Notes: a model not told the origin generated them from the letters alone. Positions 47,894 through 56,872 are shown, counted from the first letter of the stretch. The stretch: 64,000 bases of DNA from Brevibacterium sp. UMB1308A (GCF_030230605.1 NZ_JASPDO010000002.1:62001-126000), one strand, 5' to 3'. A program made the numbers and translations.

Positions 47894-48754
47894 GTGAGCA
47901 CACTTTTGACCGCGCGCACAGTTCGCGAAATCGCACATGAACTGGGGTTACGCCCCACTAAAACGCGTGGCCAAAACTTCGTGATCGATCCCAATACGGT
48001 GCGCATGATCGTGGAAGAAGCACAGCTCACCCCTGGCGAACAGGTTGTGGAAATTGGCCCGGGATTAGGCTCGCTGACCCTGGGACTTCTGGAGGCGGGC
48101 CACCCGGTGACGGCGGTCGAAATCGACACGCTCCTGGCATCCCGGCTCCCGCGCACCATTGACGAACACGCCCCGGATGCCCACCCGCTCACCCTCATCA
48201 ACGAAGATGCCCTCCACGTCACCGAACTTCCCACCACCCCCACCGCCCTGGTGGCGAACTTGCCGTACAACGTGGCTGTGCCGGTGCTCATGCACTTCTT
48301 GGAAACGTTCCCGTCGCTGAACTCGGTGTTGGTGATGGTCCAGGCCGAGGTGGCAGACCGTCTGGCTGCCACCCCAGGTTCGCGGGTGTACGGGGCACCC
48401 AGCGTGAAAGCCAAGTGGTACGGGGCTGTGACTCGCGGGTCGGACATTGGGAAGAACGTCTTTTGGCCGGCTCCCAACGTTGGTTCCGGGCTGGTGCGGA
48501 TCGTGAAGCACGCGCAGCCATATGGTGATGAGGACCTGCGCACAGCCACATTTGACGTGGTCAACGCGGCATTTGCCCAGCGCCGGAAAACACTCAGGCA
48601 GGCGCTTGCAGGTCTGTTGGGTTCAGGCGCGGACTCTGAACAGGTGCTGATGGACGCGGGTGTCGACCCCAAGACACGCGGTGAAGCCCTGGACATCGAC
48701 GCGTTCATCGCAATCGCACGTACGTGGCTGGCCGGCAGGAAAGGCTCACAATGA
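47894..48754 (+). CDS. ksgA: 16S rRNA (adenine1518/1519-N6) dimethyltransferase
   Basis: GTG start, 286 residues. LRPTKTRGQNFVIDPNTV is the family N-terminus; VVEIGPGLGSLTLGLLEAG binds SAM, and NLPYNVAVPVL contains the catalytic NLPY. It dimethylates two adenines near the 3' end of 16S rRNA. The stop overlaps the ispE start, an actinobacterial arrangement. Confidence 0.96.
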   Translation: MSTLLTARTVREIAHELGLRPTKTRGQNFVIDPNTVRMIVEEAQLTPGEQVVEIGPGLGSLTLGLLEAGHPVTAVEIDTLLASRLPRTIDEHAPDAHPLTLINEDALHVTELPTTPTALVANLPYNVAVPVLMHFLETFPSLNSVLVMVQAEVADRLAATPGSRVYGAPSVKAKWYGAVTRGSDIGKNVFWPAPNVGSGLVRIVKHAQPYGDEDLRTATFDVVNAAFAQRRKTLRQALAGLLGSGADSEQVLMDAGVDPKTRGEALDIDAFIAIARTWLAGRKGSQ

Positions 48755-49728
48755 CTGAGGTAACCGCGCGAGCCCCCGGAAAAATCAACGTGTTCCTTCA
48801 TGTGGGGGACCGGATGGATGACGGATACCACGAACTCGTCACCGTTTTTCAAGCCCTCGACATGTATGAAGAGGTCACGTTGCGCCCGTGCTTCGACCGC
48901 ACGGACACGGTGGTTCGGAACATCTCAGGAAACGACACGTACCCCGGGCTCAGCCCAGTTCACGCAGTGACGCTCAAAGGCCGGTTCGGCTCGACGGCGA
49001 TCCCGCTGGATCACTCGAACTTGGCGGTGTCGGCGATCAACCGCTTGGCTGCCCGCACCGGCGTGCACGTTCCAGTTGCTGTCGAAATCGAAAAGAACGT
49101 CCCCGTTGCCGGTGGAATGGGTGGCGGATCTGCCGATGCCGCAGCTGCGCTCGTTGCCTACGCGAAACTGGCGGGCATCAACGACCCGGACCTTCTGCGT
49201 GCCGTGGGTGCCGAACTCGGCGCAGATGTTCCGTTTGCTCTGCGTGGCGGTTGCGCTGTGGGAACCGGCCGAGGCGATGAACTCAGCCCCATCTTAAGCT
49301 CCGGTGAGTTCACCTGGGTGCTTGCCACCTCGGTCGACGAACTTTCCACCCCCGTGGTTTACCAAACTTTGGACGACCTCCGCGATGCTGGCGAGGCCCC
49401 GCCTGCCGGGGACGTGCAGGAGCAACTTGCGCAGGTTTTGCAGGCGGTAGGTTCGGGGGATGCTCACGCATTGGCGCAGGTTGTGCACAACGATATGGAG
49501 CCCGCGGCGTTTGGGCTGCTGCCCGCCGTCGCCGAGGTCGTTACCACCGGGCGGCAGGCAGGCGCCTTGGCTGCGTTGATGTCCGGCTCTGGGCCCACGG
49601 TGGGGTTCTTGGTTGAAGACGCGACGCATGCGTTGGATCTGACTGTTCTTTTGGAAGCGAGCGAATCGGTGAAGCACGTGGTTCGTGTTACGGGTCCGGC
49701 GTGCGGCGCCCATATTGTGACCCAGTGA
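48751..49728 (+). CDS. ispE: 4-diphosphocytidyl-2-C-methyl-D-erythritol kinase
   Basis: The ATG at 48751 overlaps the ksgA stop and follows GGAAAGG. 325 residues of GHMP kinase fold. ARAPGKINVFLHVG, the ATP loop PVAGGMGGGSADAAAALVA and the C-terminal LMSGSGPTVGFL are intact. It phosphorylates CDP-methylerythritol in the non-mevalonate isoprenoid route. Confidence 0.96.
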   Translation: MTEVTARAPGKINVFLHVGDRMDDGYHELVTVFQALDMYEEVTLRPCFDRTDTVVRNISGNDTYPGLSPVHAVTLKGRFGSTAIPLDHSNLAVSAINRLAARTGVHVPVAVEIEKNVPVAGGMGGGSADAAAALVAYAKLAGINDPDLLRAVGAELGADVPFALRGGCAVGTGRGDELSPILSSGEFTWVLATSVDELSTPVVYQTLDDLRDAGEAPPAGDVQEQLAQVLQAVGSGDAHALAQVVHNDMEPAAFGLLPAVAEVVTTGRQAGALAALMSGSGPTVGFLVEDATHALDLTVLLEASESVKHVVRVTGPACGAHIVTQ

Positions 49729-49740
49729 CCACCGTCTAGC

Positions 49741-49757
49741 GTTCGCTTTGCGCCGTT
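49741..49757. repeat. 17-bp sequence shared with 1851-1867
   Basis: The 17-mer GTTCGCTTTGCGCCGTT occurs here, after ispE, and at 1851-1867, after the lytic transglycosylase gene. Both lie at gene 3' ends in the same orientation. It may be a shared terminator half or a dispersed short repeat. Confidence 0.5.
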
Positions 49758-50565
49758 ACGTACGAAGCTTGTCGACCCGGATCGGTTCGGGGATCGTGCG
49801 CCAGTGTTCGCGGGGCCATTTTTTGGTTGTGAGTCGTTCAGCCCGCAGGAACATCGTTTCATCGCCCGTCGCGTGGGCCATCACAGCTAATGCGTTAGCG
49901 AGTTCTGCCGGTCCTGCTTGTTTCGCCGCAATGTCGTCGGCGGCCAGTTCAACCAACAGTGTTGCGGATCGCTTGAGCGGAGCAAACACGTGCAACATCT
50001 GGTCCAGAGTTGTGAGGATTGAGAGGATTTTGCCGTGGCGTTTGGTCACGTGCGCGTACTCATGGGCCAAAACGGCTTGAAGTTGCCCAGGTGTCAATGC
50101 GTCACGCAAGCCCGTCGTCACCATGATGGTTCCCGGGCGACCGTCAGCAGGAGGAGTTGAAAGCGCTGCAGGGTACGTGTGTTTTACCGTGGCCAAGGTG
50201 AACCCGGGGCGCTCTTCTTGGGACACGACATGAGTATTAAGCGCTGTAATGACCTCACGAACATCTTTGGTCACGGGAGCGGTTGCCATGATCCAGAAAC
50301 TCACGGCCGCAACGGTCAACAGTGTCGCTAAGCCATATGCCCAAAGACTCGCAAGCGGAATGGTGTCAGTAATTGCCGGGAGCATGCGCAAGGCAAGTGA
50401 AATGGCCGCAACGAACAGGAACCACACGCCCAACACTGTGGAACCGAGCTGGGCATACAGCGACAGGGACGGAAACCGTAACTGAAAGCGGGTGCGCGCA
50501 AGAACGGGTATCAGTACGCCCGTGACACATGCCAGGACGGCACACGTGATTGCGCTAGCGAGCAC
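49756..50565 (-). CDS. M56-family membrane metallopeptidase
   Basis: 269 residues, GTG start. Three to four N-terminal membrane segments precede a cytoplasmic zinc-protease domain with HEXXH (AVLAHEYAHVTKRHG) and a later Glu ligand candidate in LVELAADDIAAK. It resembles the BlaR1/MecR1 protease part but lacks any penicillin-sensor domain. It lies directly downstream of a BlaI-type repressor gene, whose cleavage it probably performs. Confidence 0.85.
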   Translation of the reverse strand: MLASAITCAVLACVTGVLIPVLARTRFQLRFPSLSLYAQLGSTVLGVWFLFVAAISLALRMLPAITDTIPLASLWAYGLATLLTVAAVSFWIMATAPVTKDVREVITALNTHVVSQEERPGFTLATVKHTYPAALSTPPADGRPGTIMVTTGLRDALTPGQLQAVLAHEYAHVTKRHGKILSILTTLDQMLHVFAPLKRSATLLVELAADDIAAKQAGPAELANALAVMAHATGDETMFLRAERLTTKKWPREHWRTIPEPIRVDKLRT

Positions 50566-50570
50566 TGAGC

Positions 50571-50927
50571 CTATTTCGTGAACGCCGAACGCAAGAGTTC
50601 AAGATCGCGACTGTCCAGGTTGCCTGCGAACGCCAAAAGAGCGGCTTCACGGTCATTTGCCTGGTCTAAAACGCTCACCATGTCGTCGACAGTCTGCTCT
50701 TCATTAGTTCGAACAGCTTCAAACTTGGTCTTACGAGGCGACGGGCCACCGCGCTTCACGTGCCCCTTCTTCTCTAACCGCGTGAGAGTGGTCATCACAG
50801 TGGAGTACGCAGGGGTGTGGTCGACAAACTGACGCTGAATGTCACGGGCTCCTAAAGGAACCGGGGAATCCCACAAGAAGTTCATGATTTGGGATTCCAG
50901 CTCACCCCATTCGCGGATTCGTGCCAC
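50571..50927 (-). CDS. BlaI/MecI-type repressor
   Basis: 118 residues, GTG start. A winged-helix domain (LESQIMNFLWDSPVPLGARD, TPAYSTVMTTLTRLEKKGHV) and a C-terminal dimerisation helix region. It is the first gene of a two-gene unit with the M56 protease, 5 bp apart. Its target genes are not evident here; no beta-lactamase or PBP gene is adjacent. A TACAAT -10-like box lies about 35 bp upstream of the start. Confidence 0.88.
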   Translation of the reverse strand: MARIREWGELESQIMNFLWDSPVPLGARDIQRQFVDHTPAYSTVMTTLTRLEKKGHVKRGGPSPRKTKFEAVRTNEEQTVDDMVSVLDQANDREAALLAFAGNLDSRDLELLRSAFTK

Positions 50928-50980
50928 GATCGTCCTTTCACTCAGATCACCACTATTGTATGTCGCACTAGCGGAATAAG

Positions 50981-53059
50981 CTATGGGGTTTCTTCGCCAG
51001 CTTCTTTATCGGTGCCTTTCGAGTTCTTTGATGTATCAGAATCATCCAACGCGTCCGTCTCTATAGGGTCACCGTTGTCATCCAAATACTCGCCCGTGGC
51101 GTAGTCGTAGTTGACAGGGTTTCCGTCTTCGTCGGTTCGCTGGTACCAAGCAGTCAAGTCCTCCGCCTTCGAGTCGAAAGTTGCGCCGGCGGCGTACTTC
51201 GACGTGCTGGAAGTTGGCTCGATCGAAATGGCGAAGTCGTCTCCGTGCTTCTCAATACCGCGTCGCACCATCGACTTCAACGCCTGTTGCGTGTAGTTAA
51301 CCCGCAACGTTTGCGGGTCGCTCCGCAGGTCCTTCACCAATCCCACACACATGAGAACAATGACGAAGGTAAACGGCAAAGCTGTCACCGTGATGAAGTT
51401 TTGCAAGCCGGTCAATGCGCTTGACCCGCCCACCAGGAGCATGACAACAGCAATCCCTGCCATACACAGCGCCCAAAACGCGGTGATCAACCGGTTAGGT
51501 TTGGGGTTTCCTCCCTGTGTGAGCTGCGCATTGACCAAAGAAGCGGAGTCAGCCGTGGTGATGAAGAAAATGGCCAACATCACCATGACAATTGGCGCGA
51601 TCAAGGCCGCTCCAGGCAGGTAGTCGAGCACAGTGAAGAAAATGTTCTCCGGTGCAGGCAGAGTCTCAATCGTGCCGTCGGTAGCCACTGCCTGCTGTGT
51701 GTGCTGCAAGTAAATCGCGGTTCCACCCAAAATGGTGAACGCCAGAACAATGATTGACGACGGGATGAACAGAACACCCAGAACGAACTGGCGGATCGTG
51801 CGCCCGCGAGAAATCTTGGCGGTAAACACACCTACAAACGGTGACCAGCTCACCCACCACGCCCAATAGAACGTGGTCCACGCCGACAAAAACTCCTGCA
51901 TCTCAGGCGAGTCCGCCATGGTAGCCGAGAGCGCCTCGGGGGCGGTGGCGAAATACTCAACGATGACACCCGGGATGATGTTCATCAAGAACACTGTTGG
52001 CCCAGCAACAAAGAAGAAGAAAGCCAGCCCCACAGCCATCACCATGTTGATGTTAGAAAGGCGGCGAATTCCCTTTGTCACACCGGAAACGGCGGACAGG
52101 ATCGTGCCAATCGTCAGCACCATGATGATGACGATGGCCACCGTGTTCCCGGTGGTGTTCCAACCGGTGACAATCTGGGCTCCGCGCGCAATCTGAAGCG
52201 AGCCCAGACCCAGACTGGACGCGGTACCAAACAAGGTCGCAACAATCGCAAGCGAATCAATAATGCGACCGCCCAGAGAGTCGCTCTTCTTCCCAAACAG
52301 CGGTTCCAAAACGGAACTCATCAACGGGAGACGACCTCGGCGGAAAGACATATACGCAACGGTGAGGCCCACGATCGCATAAATCGCCCACGCGTTGACA
52401 CCCCAGTGCAGAGCTGCCTGCGCCATGGCCCCCTTGATCGCTTCAACCGTGGCAGGGTCATACGCGCCCGGGCGAGGCGACAAGAAGTACTGGAGAGGCT
52501 CGTATGGGCCAAAGAAAATGATCGCAATTCCGATCCCAGCAGCGAACAACATCGCCGCCCATGAACCAGTGGAAAACTCCGGCTTTTCACCGTCCAGGCC
52601 CAGCGGGATACGGCCGTAACGTGAAAATGCAATGCACAGCAGGAAGATCACCAGGACAACTGCCAGTCCGTTGAAAACCCATCCAAGATTGCTCATCACC
52701 CACTGCAACGCCGCAGTGGACACTTCCAGCACCTGTTCTGGCGCCAAAATTCCCCACGTCACGAAGCCAATGATCAGCAACCCAACAATGACCAGGATGC
52801 CTTTATCCACCCGGTAACGAATCAGCTGATCCTCAATCGAAACACCGGGCACCAGCGCGGGGTGGATGCCGTGCGGGTACTCGATCTCCTCAATAAAGCG
52901 CTTGGCTTTCTTAGTGCGCTCTTGGCGGACCTTCTTTTTACGCGCGGCCCTCTCTTGCTGCTCTTGGAGTTTGGGGCCCATGCGGATGTCGATTTCAGGC
53001 TCTCCGGAAGGGGCGGTTTCGTCGTGAGAAGAGTTACGTTTCGAATGGTCGTTGTTCAT
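50981..53059 (-). CDS. BCCT-family betaine/choline/carnitine transporter
   Basis: 692 residues with twelve membrane segments. A charged N-terminal tail of about 85 residues contains a Lys/Arg/Glu helix (QEQQERAARKKKVRQERTKK). The conserved Trp stretch TTFYWAWWVSWSPFVGVF and ISRGRTIRQF are intact. The glycine-rich helix motif, commonly AGMGIG in Na+-coupled members, reads AAGIGIAIIFFGPYEP. The hydrophilic C-terminal tail of over 100 residues is very acidic. It imports a quaternary-ammonium osmolyte; tail-mediated osmosensing is known for BetP and is a possibility here. Confidence 0.92.
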   Translation of the reverse strand: MNNDHSKRNSSHDETAPSGEPEIDIRMGPKLQEQQERAARKKKVRQERTKKAKRFIEEIEYPHGIHPALVPGVSIEDQLIRYRVDKGILVIVGLLIIGFVTWGILAPEQVLEVSTAALQWVMSNLGWVFNGLAVVLVIFLLCIAFSRYGRIPLGLDGEKPEFSTGSWAAMLFAAGIGIAIIFFGPYEPLQYFLSPRPGAYDPATVEAIKGAMAQAALHWGVNAWAIYAIVGLTVAYMSFRRGRLPLMSSVLEPLFGKKSDSLGGRIIDSLAIVATLFGTASSLGLGSLQIARGAQIVTGWNTTGNTVAIVIIMVLTIGTILSAVSGVTKGIRRLSNINMVMAVGLAFFFFVAGPTVFLMNIIPGVIVEYFATAPEALSATMADSPEMQEFLSAWTTFYWAWWVSWSPFVGVFTAKISRGRTIRQFVLGVLFIPSSIIVLAFTILGGTAIYLQHTQQAVATDGTIETLPAPENIFFTVLDYLPGAALIAPIVMVMLAIFFITTADSASLVNAQLTQGGNPKPNRLITAFWALCMAGIAVVMLLVGGSSALTGLQNFITVTALPFTFVIVLMCVGLVKDLRSDPQTLRVNYTQQALKSMVRRGIEKHGDDFAISIEPTSSTSKYAAGATFDSKAEDLTAWYQRTDEDGNPVNYDYATGEYLDDNGDPIETDALDDSDTSKNSKGTDKEAGEETP

Positions 53060-53142
53060 TTTTCCTCGCTGAGAACCCGGGGGGGGCTTCTTCTCAGACT
53101 ATCGTGTTATCCAAGGCCAGATCAGATACGAAGGGACTGTGT
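53060..53142. promoter_or_regulatory. Divergent promoter region with inverted repeat and G tract
   Basis: 83 bp separate the BCCT and ABC-F starts. CTGAGAA (53069-53075) and TTCTCAG (53091-53097) form an inverted repeat around a run of eight G (53079-53086). The repeat could be an operator, and the G run could be slippage-prone. The BCCT ribosome site is GAGGAAA. Confidence 0.4.
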
Positions 53143-54939
53143 GTGCACCTGCTTGGCGCTGAATCCATCAGCTTGTCCTACCCCAACCGGGTCGTTCTTG
53201 ACGACGTGACCGTTGGGGTTTCTGCCGGCGACCGCATTGGGATCGTGGGGCGTAACGGCGACGGGAAGTCCACGCTCATTAGGATTCTGTCTTCTGACTT
53301 GCCTCCGGATTCTGGCCGGGTTACCGCCCGAGGTGGCACCCGGATTGGGTACTTGCGTCAGAGTGACGATTTGGGGGAGTCGGCCACGGTGCGCCACGCG
53401 GTTGTGGGGGATGTTCCCGATCACGAGTGGGCTTCGGATGCAGAGAAACGCGATGTGATTCACGGGTTGCTGGGTGATCTTCCGCTTGAAACGCCTACCC
53501 ACAGCCTGTCTGGGGGACAACGTCGCAGGGTTGCTCTTGCAGCTCTTCTGGCCCAACCGTGGGACGTGCTCATTTTGGACGAACCCACCAACCACTTAGA
53601 CATGACTGGTGTGCGGTGGCTAGCTGAACACGTGAAGAAACGGTGGCCAGCTGGCCAGGGTGCGTTTCTGACCGTCACCCACGACCGTTGGTTCCTCGAC
53701 GAAGTGACCACCCGCACGTGGGAGGTTCACGACGCCACAGTCGACGCCTACGACGGTGGCTACGCCGCCTATGTTTTGCAGCGGGTTGAACGTGACCGGC
53801 AGGCGCAAGCCGAAGAAGCCAAACGCCAAAACTTGATGCGAAAAGAACTCGCGTGGCTTCGCCGAGGTGCCCCCGCCCGCACCTCCAAACCCAAGTTCCG
53901 GATTGACGCGGCGAACGCTTTGATTGCTGGCGAACCTCCTGTGCGCGACACGGTTGAACTCGTGTCCATGGCTACGTCGCGACTGGGCAAAGATGTATTT
54001 GAAATGGTGGGTGCCTCGGCTGCGTTCGCTACGGATGACAATCCCGAGGTCGTTCGCACAGTGATCGAACCCACTGACTGGATCGTGGGACCCGGCGACC
54101 GCATTGGCATTTTGGGCGCTAACGGTGCTGGAAAATCCACGCTGGTAGGCCTCTTAACAGGGCGGGTTGAGCCCGCCTCGGGCAGGGTGAAGAGGGGCAA
54201 GACCGTGCGCGTGGCCCTTCTTGACCAGCAACTGCGCGAACTTGATGACGTGCAAGACGACTTTGTGCGCGAAATCGTGGGGCGCAAACGCGAAGTGCAG
54301 ACCGTGCAAGGGGAACTGACGCCCAGCCAGCTTCTGGAAAAGCTGGGCCTGGGTGGCGTTCTTAAATCCCGGGTGCAAGACCTTTCAGGTGGCCAGAAGC
54401 GCAGGCTTCAGCTGTTCATCGTCCTCATGGATGAGCCTAATGTGCTGATTCTGGACGAGCCCACCAACGACATGGACACCGACATGCTCGCGGCTATGGA
54501 GGACCTTCTGGACCAGTGGCCGGGCACGCTCATCGTCATTTCGCACGACCGCTACTTCACGGAACGCGTCACCGACCACCAGTACGCGGTACTCGGCGGG
54601 CACGTACGGCACCTGCCCGGGGGAGTCGACGAGTACTTTGCCTTGCAACAACAGGCGGAGGCCACACCTCGGCACGTGCAAAAACAGGAAGCACCCAGTG
54701 AGGACGCAAGCGGGCTGAGCCCTGCCGAACACCGGCGAATCACTAAAGAGGTGCAAGCCGTGACGCGCAAACTTGAGCGGATCGACAGCGAAATTGCGAG
54801 ATTGGACAGCACTATCGCAGAACACGACCAGTCCGACTTCGAAGGCTTGGCTGAGCTTTCTGCATCACGCAATGAACTGCTGGAGGATAAGGACGAGCTG
54901 GAACTGCAGTGGCTCGAACTGTCAGAACAATTGGAGTAG
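53143..54939 (+). CDS. ABC-F type ATPase
   Basis: Start at the GTG at 53143 (MHLLGAESI) with GAAGGG upstream. 598 residues with two ATPase domains and no membrane segments. The first has GRNGDGKST, LSGGQRRRVALAALL and LILDEPTNHLD. The second has GANGAGKST, LSGGQKRRLQLFIV and LILDEPTNDMD. A linker between them and a C-terminal coiled-coil (from about residue 530) complete the Uup/EttA-like layout. ABC-F proteins act on the ribosome; antibiotic protection versus translation control cannot be told apart here. Confidence 0.92.
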   Translation: MHLLGAESISLSYPNRVVLDDVTVGVSAGDRIGIVGRNGDGKSTLIRILSSDLPPDSGRVTARGGTRIGYLRQSDDLGESATVRHAVVGDVPDHEWASDAEKRDVIHGLLGDLPLETPTHSLSGGQRRRVALAALLAQPWDVLILDEPTNHLDMTGVRWLAEHVKKRWPAGQGAFLTVTHDRWFLDEVTTRTWEVHDATVDAYDGGYAAYVLQRVERDRQAQAEEAKRQNLMRKELAWLRRGAPARTSKPKFRIDAANALIAGEPPVRDTVELVSMATSRLGKDVFEMVGASAAFATDDNPEVVRTVIEPTDWIVGPGDRIGILGANGAGKSTLVGLLTGRVEPASGRVKRGKTVRVALLDQQLRELDDVQDDFVREIVGRKREVQTVQGELTPSQLLEKLGLGGVLKSRVQDLSGGQKRRLQLFIVLMDEPNVLILDEPTNDMDTDMLAAMEDLLDQWPGTLIVISHDRYFTERVTDHQYAVLGGHVRHLPGGVDEYFALQQQAEATPRHVQKQEAPSEDASGLSPAEHRRITKEVQAVTRKLERIDSEIARLDSTIAEHDQSDFEGLAELSASRNELLEDKDELELQWLELSEQLE

Positions 54940-54943
54940 TGGT

Positions 54944-54987
54944 GGCGGGGTGGGTTACGCAACGACTCGTGCGCCCCTACCCCTGCC
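54944..54987. terminator. Bidirectional terminator between ABC-F and MarR genes
   Basis: GGCGGGGTGGG and its near-complement CCCCTACCCCTGCC form an imperfect GC-rich hairpin with a bulge in the 56-bp convergent gap. Confidence 0.5.
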
Positions 54988-54995
54988 AACAGAAG

Positions 54996-55505
54996 TTAGA
55001 CAGTTTCTGTAATGACGTCCGCAACTTGATTCAGGGTGCGAGTAATGTCCGCAAGTTCACTGCGATGCTCGTCTCCAAGTGGTTTGAGCATGAGACCCAC
55101 GTGGCGATAGAAGTCCACTGCGATTTGAGCTGCTCGCTCTGTGTAGTACAAGGCGATGCGTCGCTTGTCCGCGTCGTCCTTGTCTCGAACGATGTAGCCA
55201 CGCTCTGCGAGACGTTCAAGAATGGAGGTCAACGTCGAAGCAGACAGTGACATGCGGTCCGCAATGTAACCGGGTGTGACAGTGACATCTCTGTCACTTG
55301 CGGCGATGATCGCAAAAAGTACGCGGAAGTCAGCTTGATTGAAGTCTCGTTCACTCGCAAACCGAATCGATGCAAGCTGGATAACTGAACAACAGCGAAT
55401 GAGTGAATAGGTAACTCCGGCGAGTTCGTCATCGTTGATGCCTGGTGAAGGGAAATCGTCGGACCGCGTTATGTCAAATAGTTCATTGAGGGAATCAGGC
55501 AACAT
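54996..55505 (-). CDS. MarR-family transcriptional regulator
   Basis: 169 residues. The winged helix-turn-helix contains PGYIADRMSLSASTLTSILERLAERGYIVRDKDDADKRRIALYYT, spanning about residues 75-120, with the Asp-Lys-Arg wing of MarR proteins. Flanking helices form the dimer. It is divergent from the nucleoside uptake operon over about 200 bp and may control it, which is inference from position. Confidence 0.88.
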   Translation of the reverse strand: MLPDSLNELFDITRSDDFPSPGINDDELAGVTYSLIRCCSVIQLASIRFASERDFNQADFRVLFAIIAASDRDVTVTPGYIADRMSLSASTLTSILERLAERGYIVRDKDDADKRRIALYYTERAAQIAVDFYRHVGLMLKPLGDEHRSELADITRTLNQVADVITETV

Positions 55506-55637
55506 ACCGCAATCATATGCAAAGCCTGGTCAGAAGGTATATCTGTCTCAATTTAAAGGACATGTGAACATGGTGTGTCTTTTCAGTGAATCCGCTATTA
55601 TTGGAACTGTTGTAAAGTATGCCAGTTGCGCCAAAGT

Positions 55638-55688
55638 GGCACGTGGCCCCCGCTGGTAGTCCTGACGGGGCGAAGGTTTCAATGTGCC
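55638..55688 (+). ncRNA. Candidate structured leader of the nucleoside operon
   Basis: GGCACGT (55638-55644) pairs with ATGTGCC (55682-55688), with one G-U, and encloses a second stem GCCCC (55646-55650)/GGGGC (55667-55671). The outer stem ends about 10 nt before the AGGAGA ribosome site of the lipoprotein gene. I cannot assign it to a known riboswitch class. It could be an RNA control element for nucleoside or purine supply, or a chance fold. Confidence 0.35.
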
Positions 55689-55707
55689 CAAAAGTTTAGG
55701 AGAAAAG

Positions 55708-56799
55708 GTGAAGCGCAAGTTTCTTGCTCCCGTTACCGCCATTTCAGTTATCACAGCACTAGCTGTTTCTGCATGTGGCCAGGCTCCCGAAGAAGGCGGG
55801 GGTGACAAGCAGGCCTCAGATTTCAAATCTTGCATCGTTTCTGACGCTGGTGGTTGGGACGACCGTTCCTTCAACGAATCTTCCAAGGACGGTTTCGACC
55901 GTGCTGTTGAAGAATTCGGTTTGCAGAAGGGTGAAGCAGAATCCAAGGACGACTCCGACTACGTCCAGAACGTTGACAACATGGTGCAGCAGGGATGCAA
56001 CCTCATCTACGGTGTTGGTTTCAACCTGGCTGGTGTTCTCACCGACTCTGCAAAGCAGAACAAGGACGTTCACTACGCGCTGATCGACTCGACCTTCGCA
56101 GAAGCTGACGGAACCCCCGTTGAAGTTGAGAACGGCAAGCCACTCCTCTTCAACACGGCAGAAGCCGCATTCCTCGCAGGCTACCTGGCAGCTGGTACCA
56201 CGGAAACTGGAAAGGTAGCGACCTTCGGAGGAATGCAGATTCCTTCGGTTTCTATCTTCATGGACGGCTTTGCTGACGGTGTGAAGAAGTACAACGAAGA
56301 CAACGGCAAAGACGTCAAGCTCCTGGGTTGGGACAAAGAAGCTCAGAAGGGCTCATTCTCTGGTGATTTCGACAACCAGTCGCAGGGTCAGGCCCTGACC
56401 GAACAGTTCTTGTCCCAGGGTGCAGACATCGTCATGCCGGTTGCTGGTCCGGTTGGACTGGGTGCCGCCGCGGCAGTCGCTAAGGACGACAAGGCACGCC
56501 TCATTTGGGTTGACGCTGACGGTTACGAAGCAATCCCTGACTACAAGGACCGTGTTCTGACCTCGGTTGTGAAGCAGATTGCAAACGCTGTGTACGACAC
56601 CACTGTTGAGTCCAAGGACGACAAGTTCTCGTCTGAACCATACGTCGGAACGCTTGAAAACGAAGGTGTGGGACTTGCTCCGTACCACGACTTCGAAAGC
56701 AAGATCGATGATGAACTCAAGTCAAAGGTTGAAAACCTGAAGCAGGACATTATTGATGGCAAGATCAAGGTCGAAACCCCGAACGCGCCTACGAAGTAA
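55708..56799 (+). CDS. BMP-family nucleoside-binding lipoprotein
   Basis: Start at the GTG at 55708, preceded by AGGAGA. 363 residues. The lipobox is LAVSAC (Cys23). The periplasmic-binding fold has SDAGGWDDRSFNESSKDGF, the Bmp signature, and YGVGFNLAGVL. It delivers nucleosides to the ABC transporter encoded next. A 33-bp hairpin lies between it and the ATPase gene and may set the ratio of lipoprotein to transporter. Confidence 0.93.
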   Translation: MKRKFLAPVTAISVITALAVSACGQAPEEGGGDKQASDFKSCIVSDAGGWDDRSFNESSKDGFDRAVEEFGLQKGEAESKDDSDYVQNVDNMVQQGCNLIYGVGFNLAGVLTDSAKQNKDVHYALIDSTFAEADGTPVEVENGKPLLFNTAEAAFLAGYLAAGTTETGKVATFGGMQIPSVSIFMDGFADGVKKYNEDNGKDVKLLGWDKEAQKGSFSGDFDNQSQGQALTEQFLSQGADIVMPVAGPVGLGAAAAVAKDDKARLIWVDADGYEAIPDYKDRVLTSVVKQIANAVYDTTVESKDDKFSSEPYVGTLENEGVGLAPYHDFESKIDDELKSKVENLKQDIIDGKIKVETPNAPTK

Positions 56800-56809
56800 T
56801 TCCATAGCG

Positions 56810-56842
56810 ATACCCGGTCCGGAACTGTTCCGGCCCGGGTAT
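56810..56842 (+). terminator. Intercistronic hairpin between lipoprotein and ATPase genes
   Basis: ATACCCGGTCCGGAA pairs with its near-complement ending in GGGTAT (14 pairs, one T-C mismatch, 3-nt loop), followed by TGTTGTG. Likely a partial terminator or mRNA stabiliser that gives excess binding protein. Confidence 0.7.
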
Positions 56843-56872
56843 TGTTGTGCTTGAGCCCTGTGAGGAGACACC

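Noticed and set aside
55638..55688. ZTP, purine or guanidine riboswitch before the nucleoside operon
   Set aside because: The conserved bases of these classes are not present, although the stems are clear; kept only as an unassigned structured leader.
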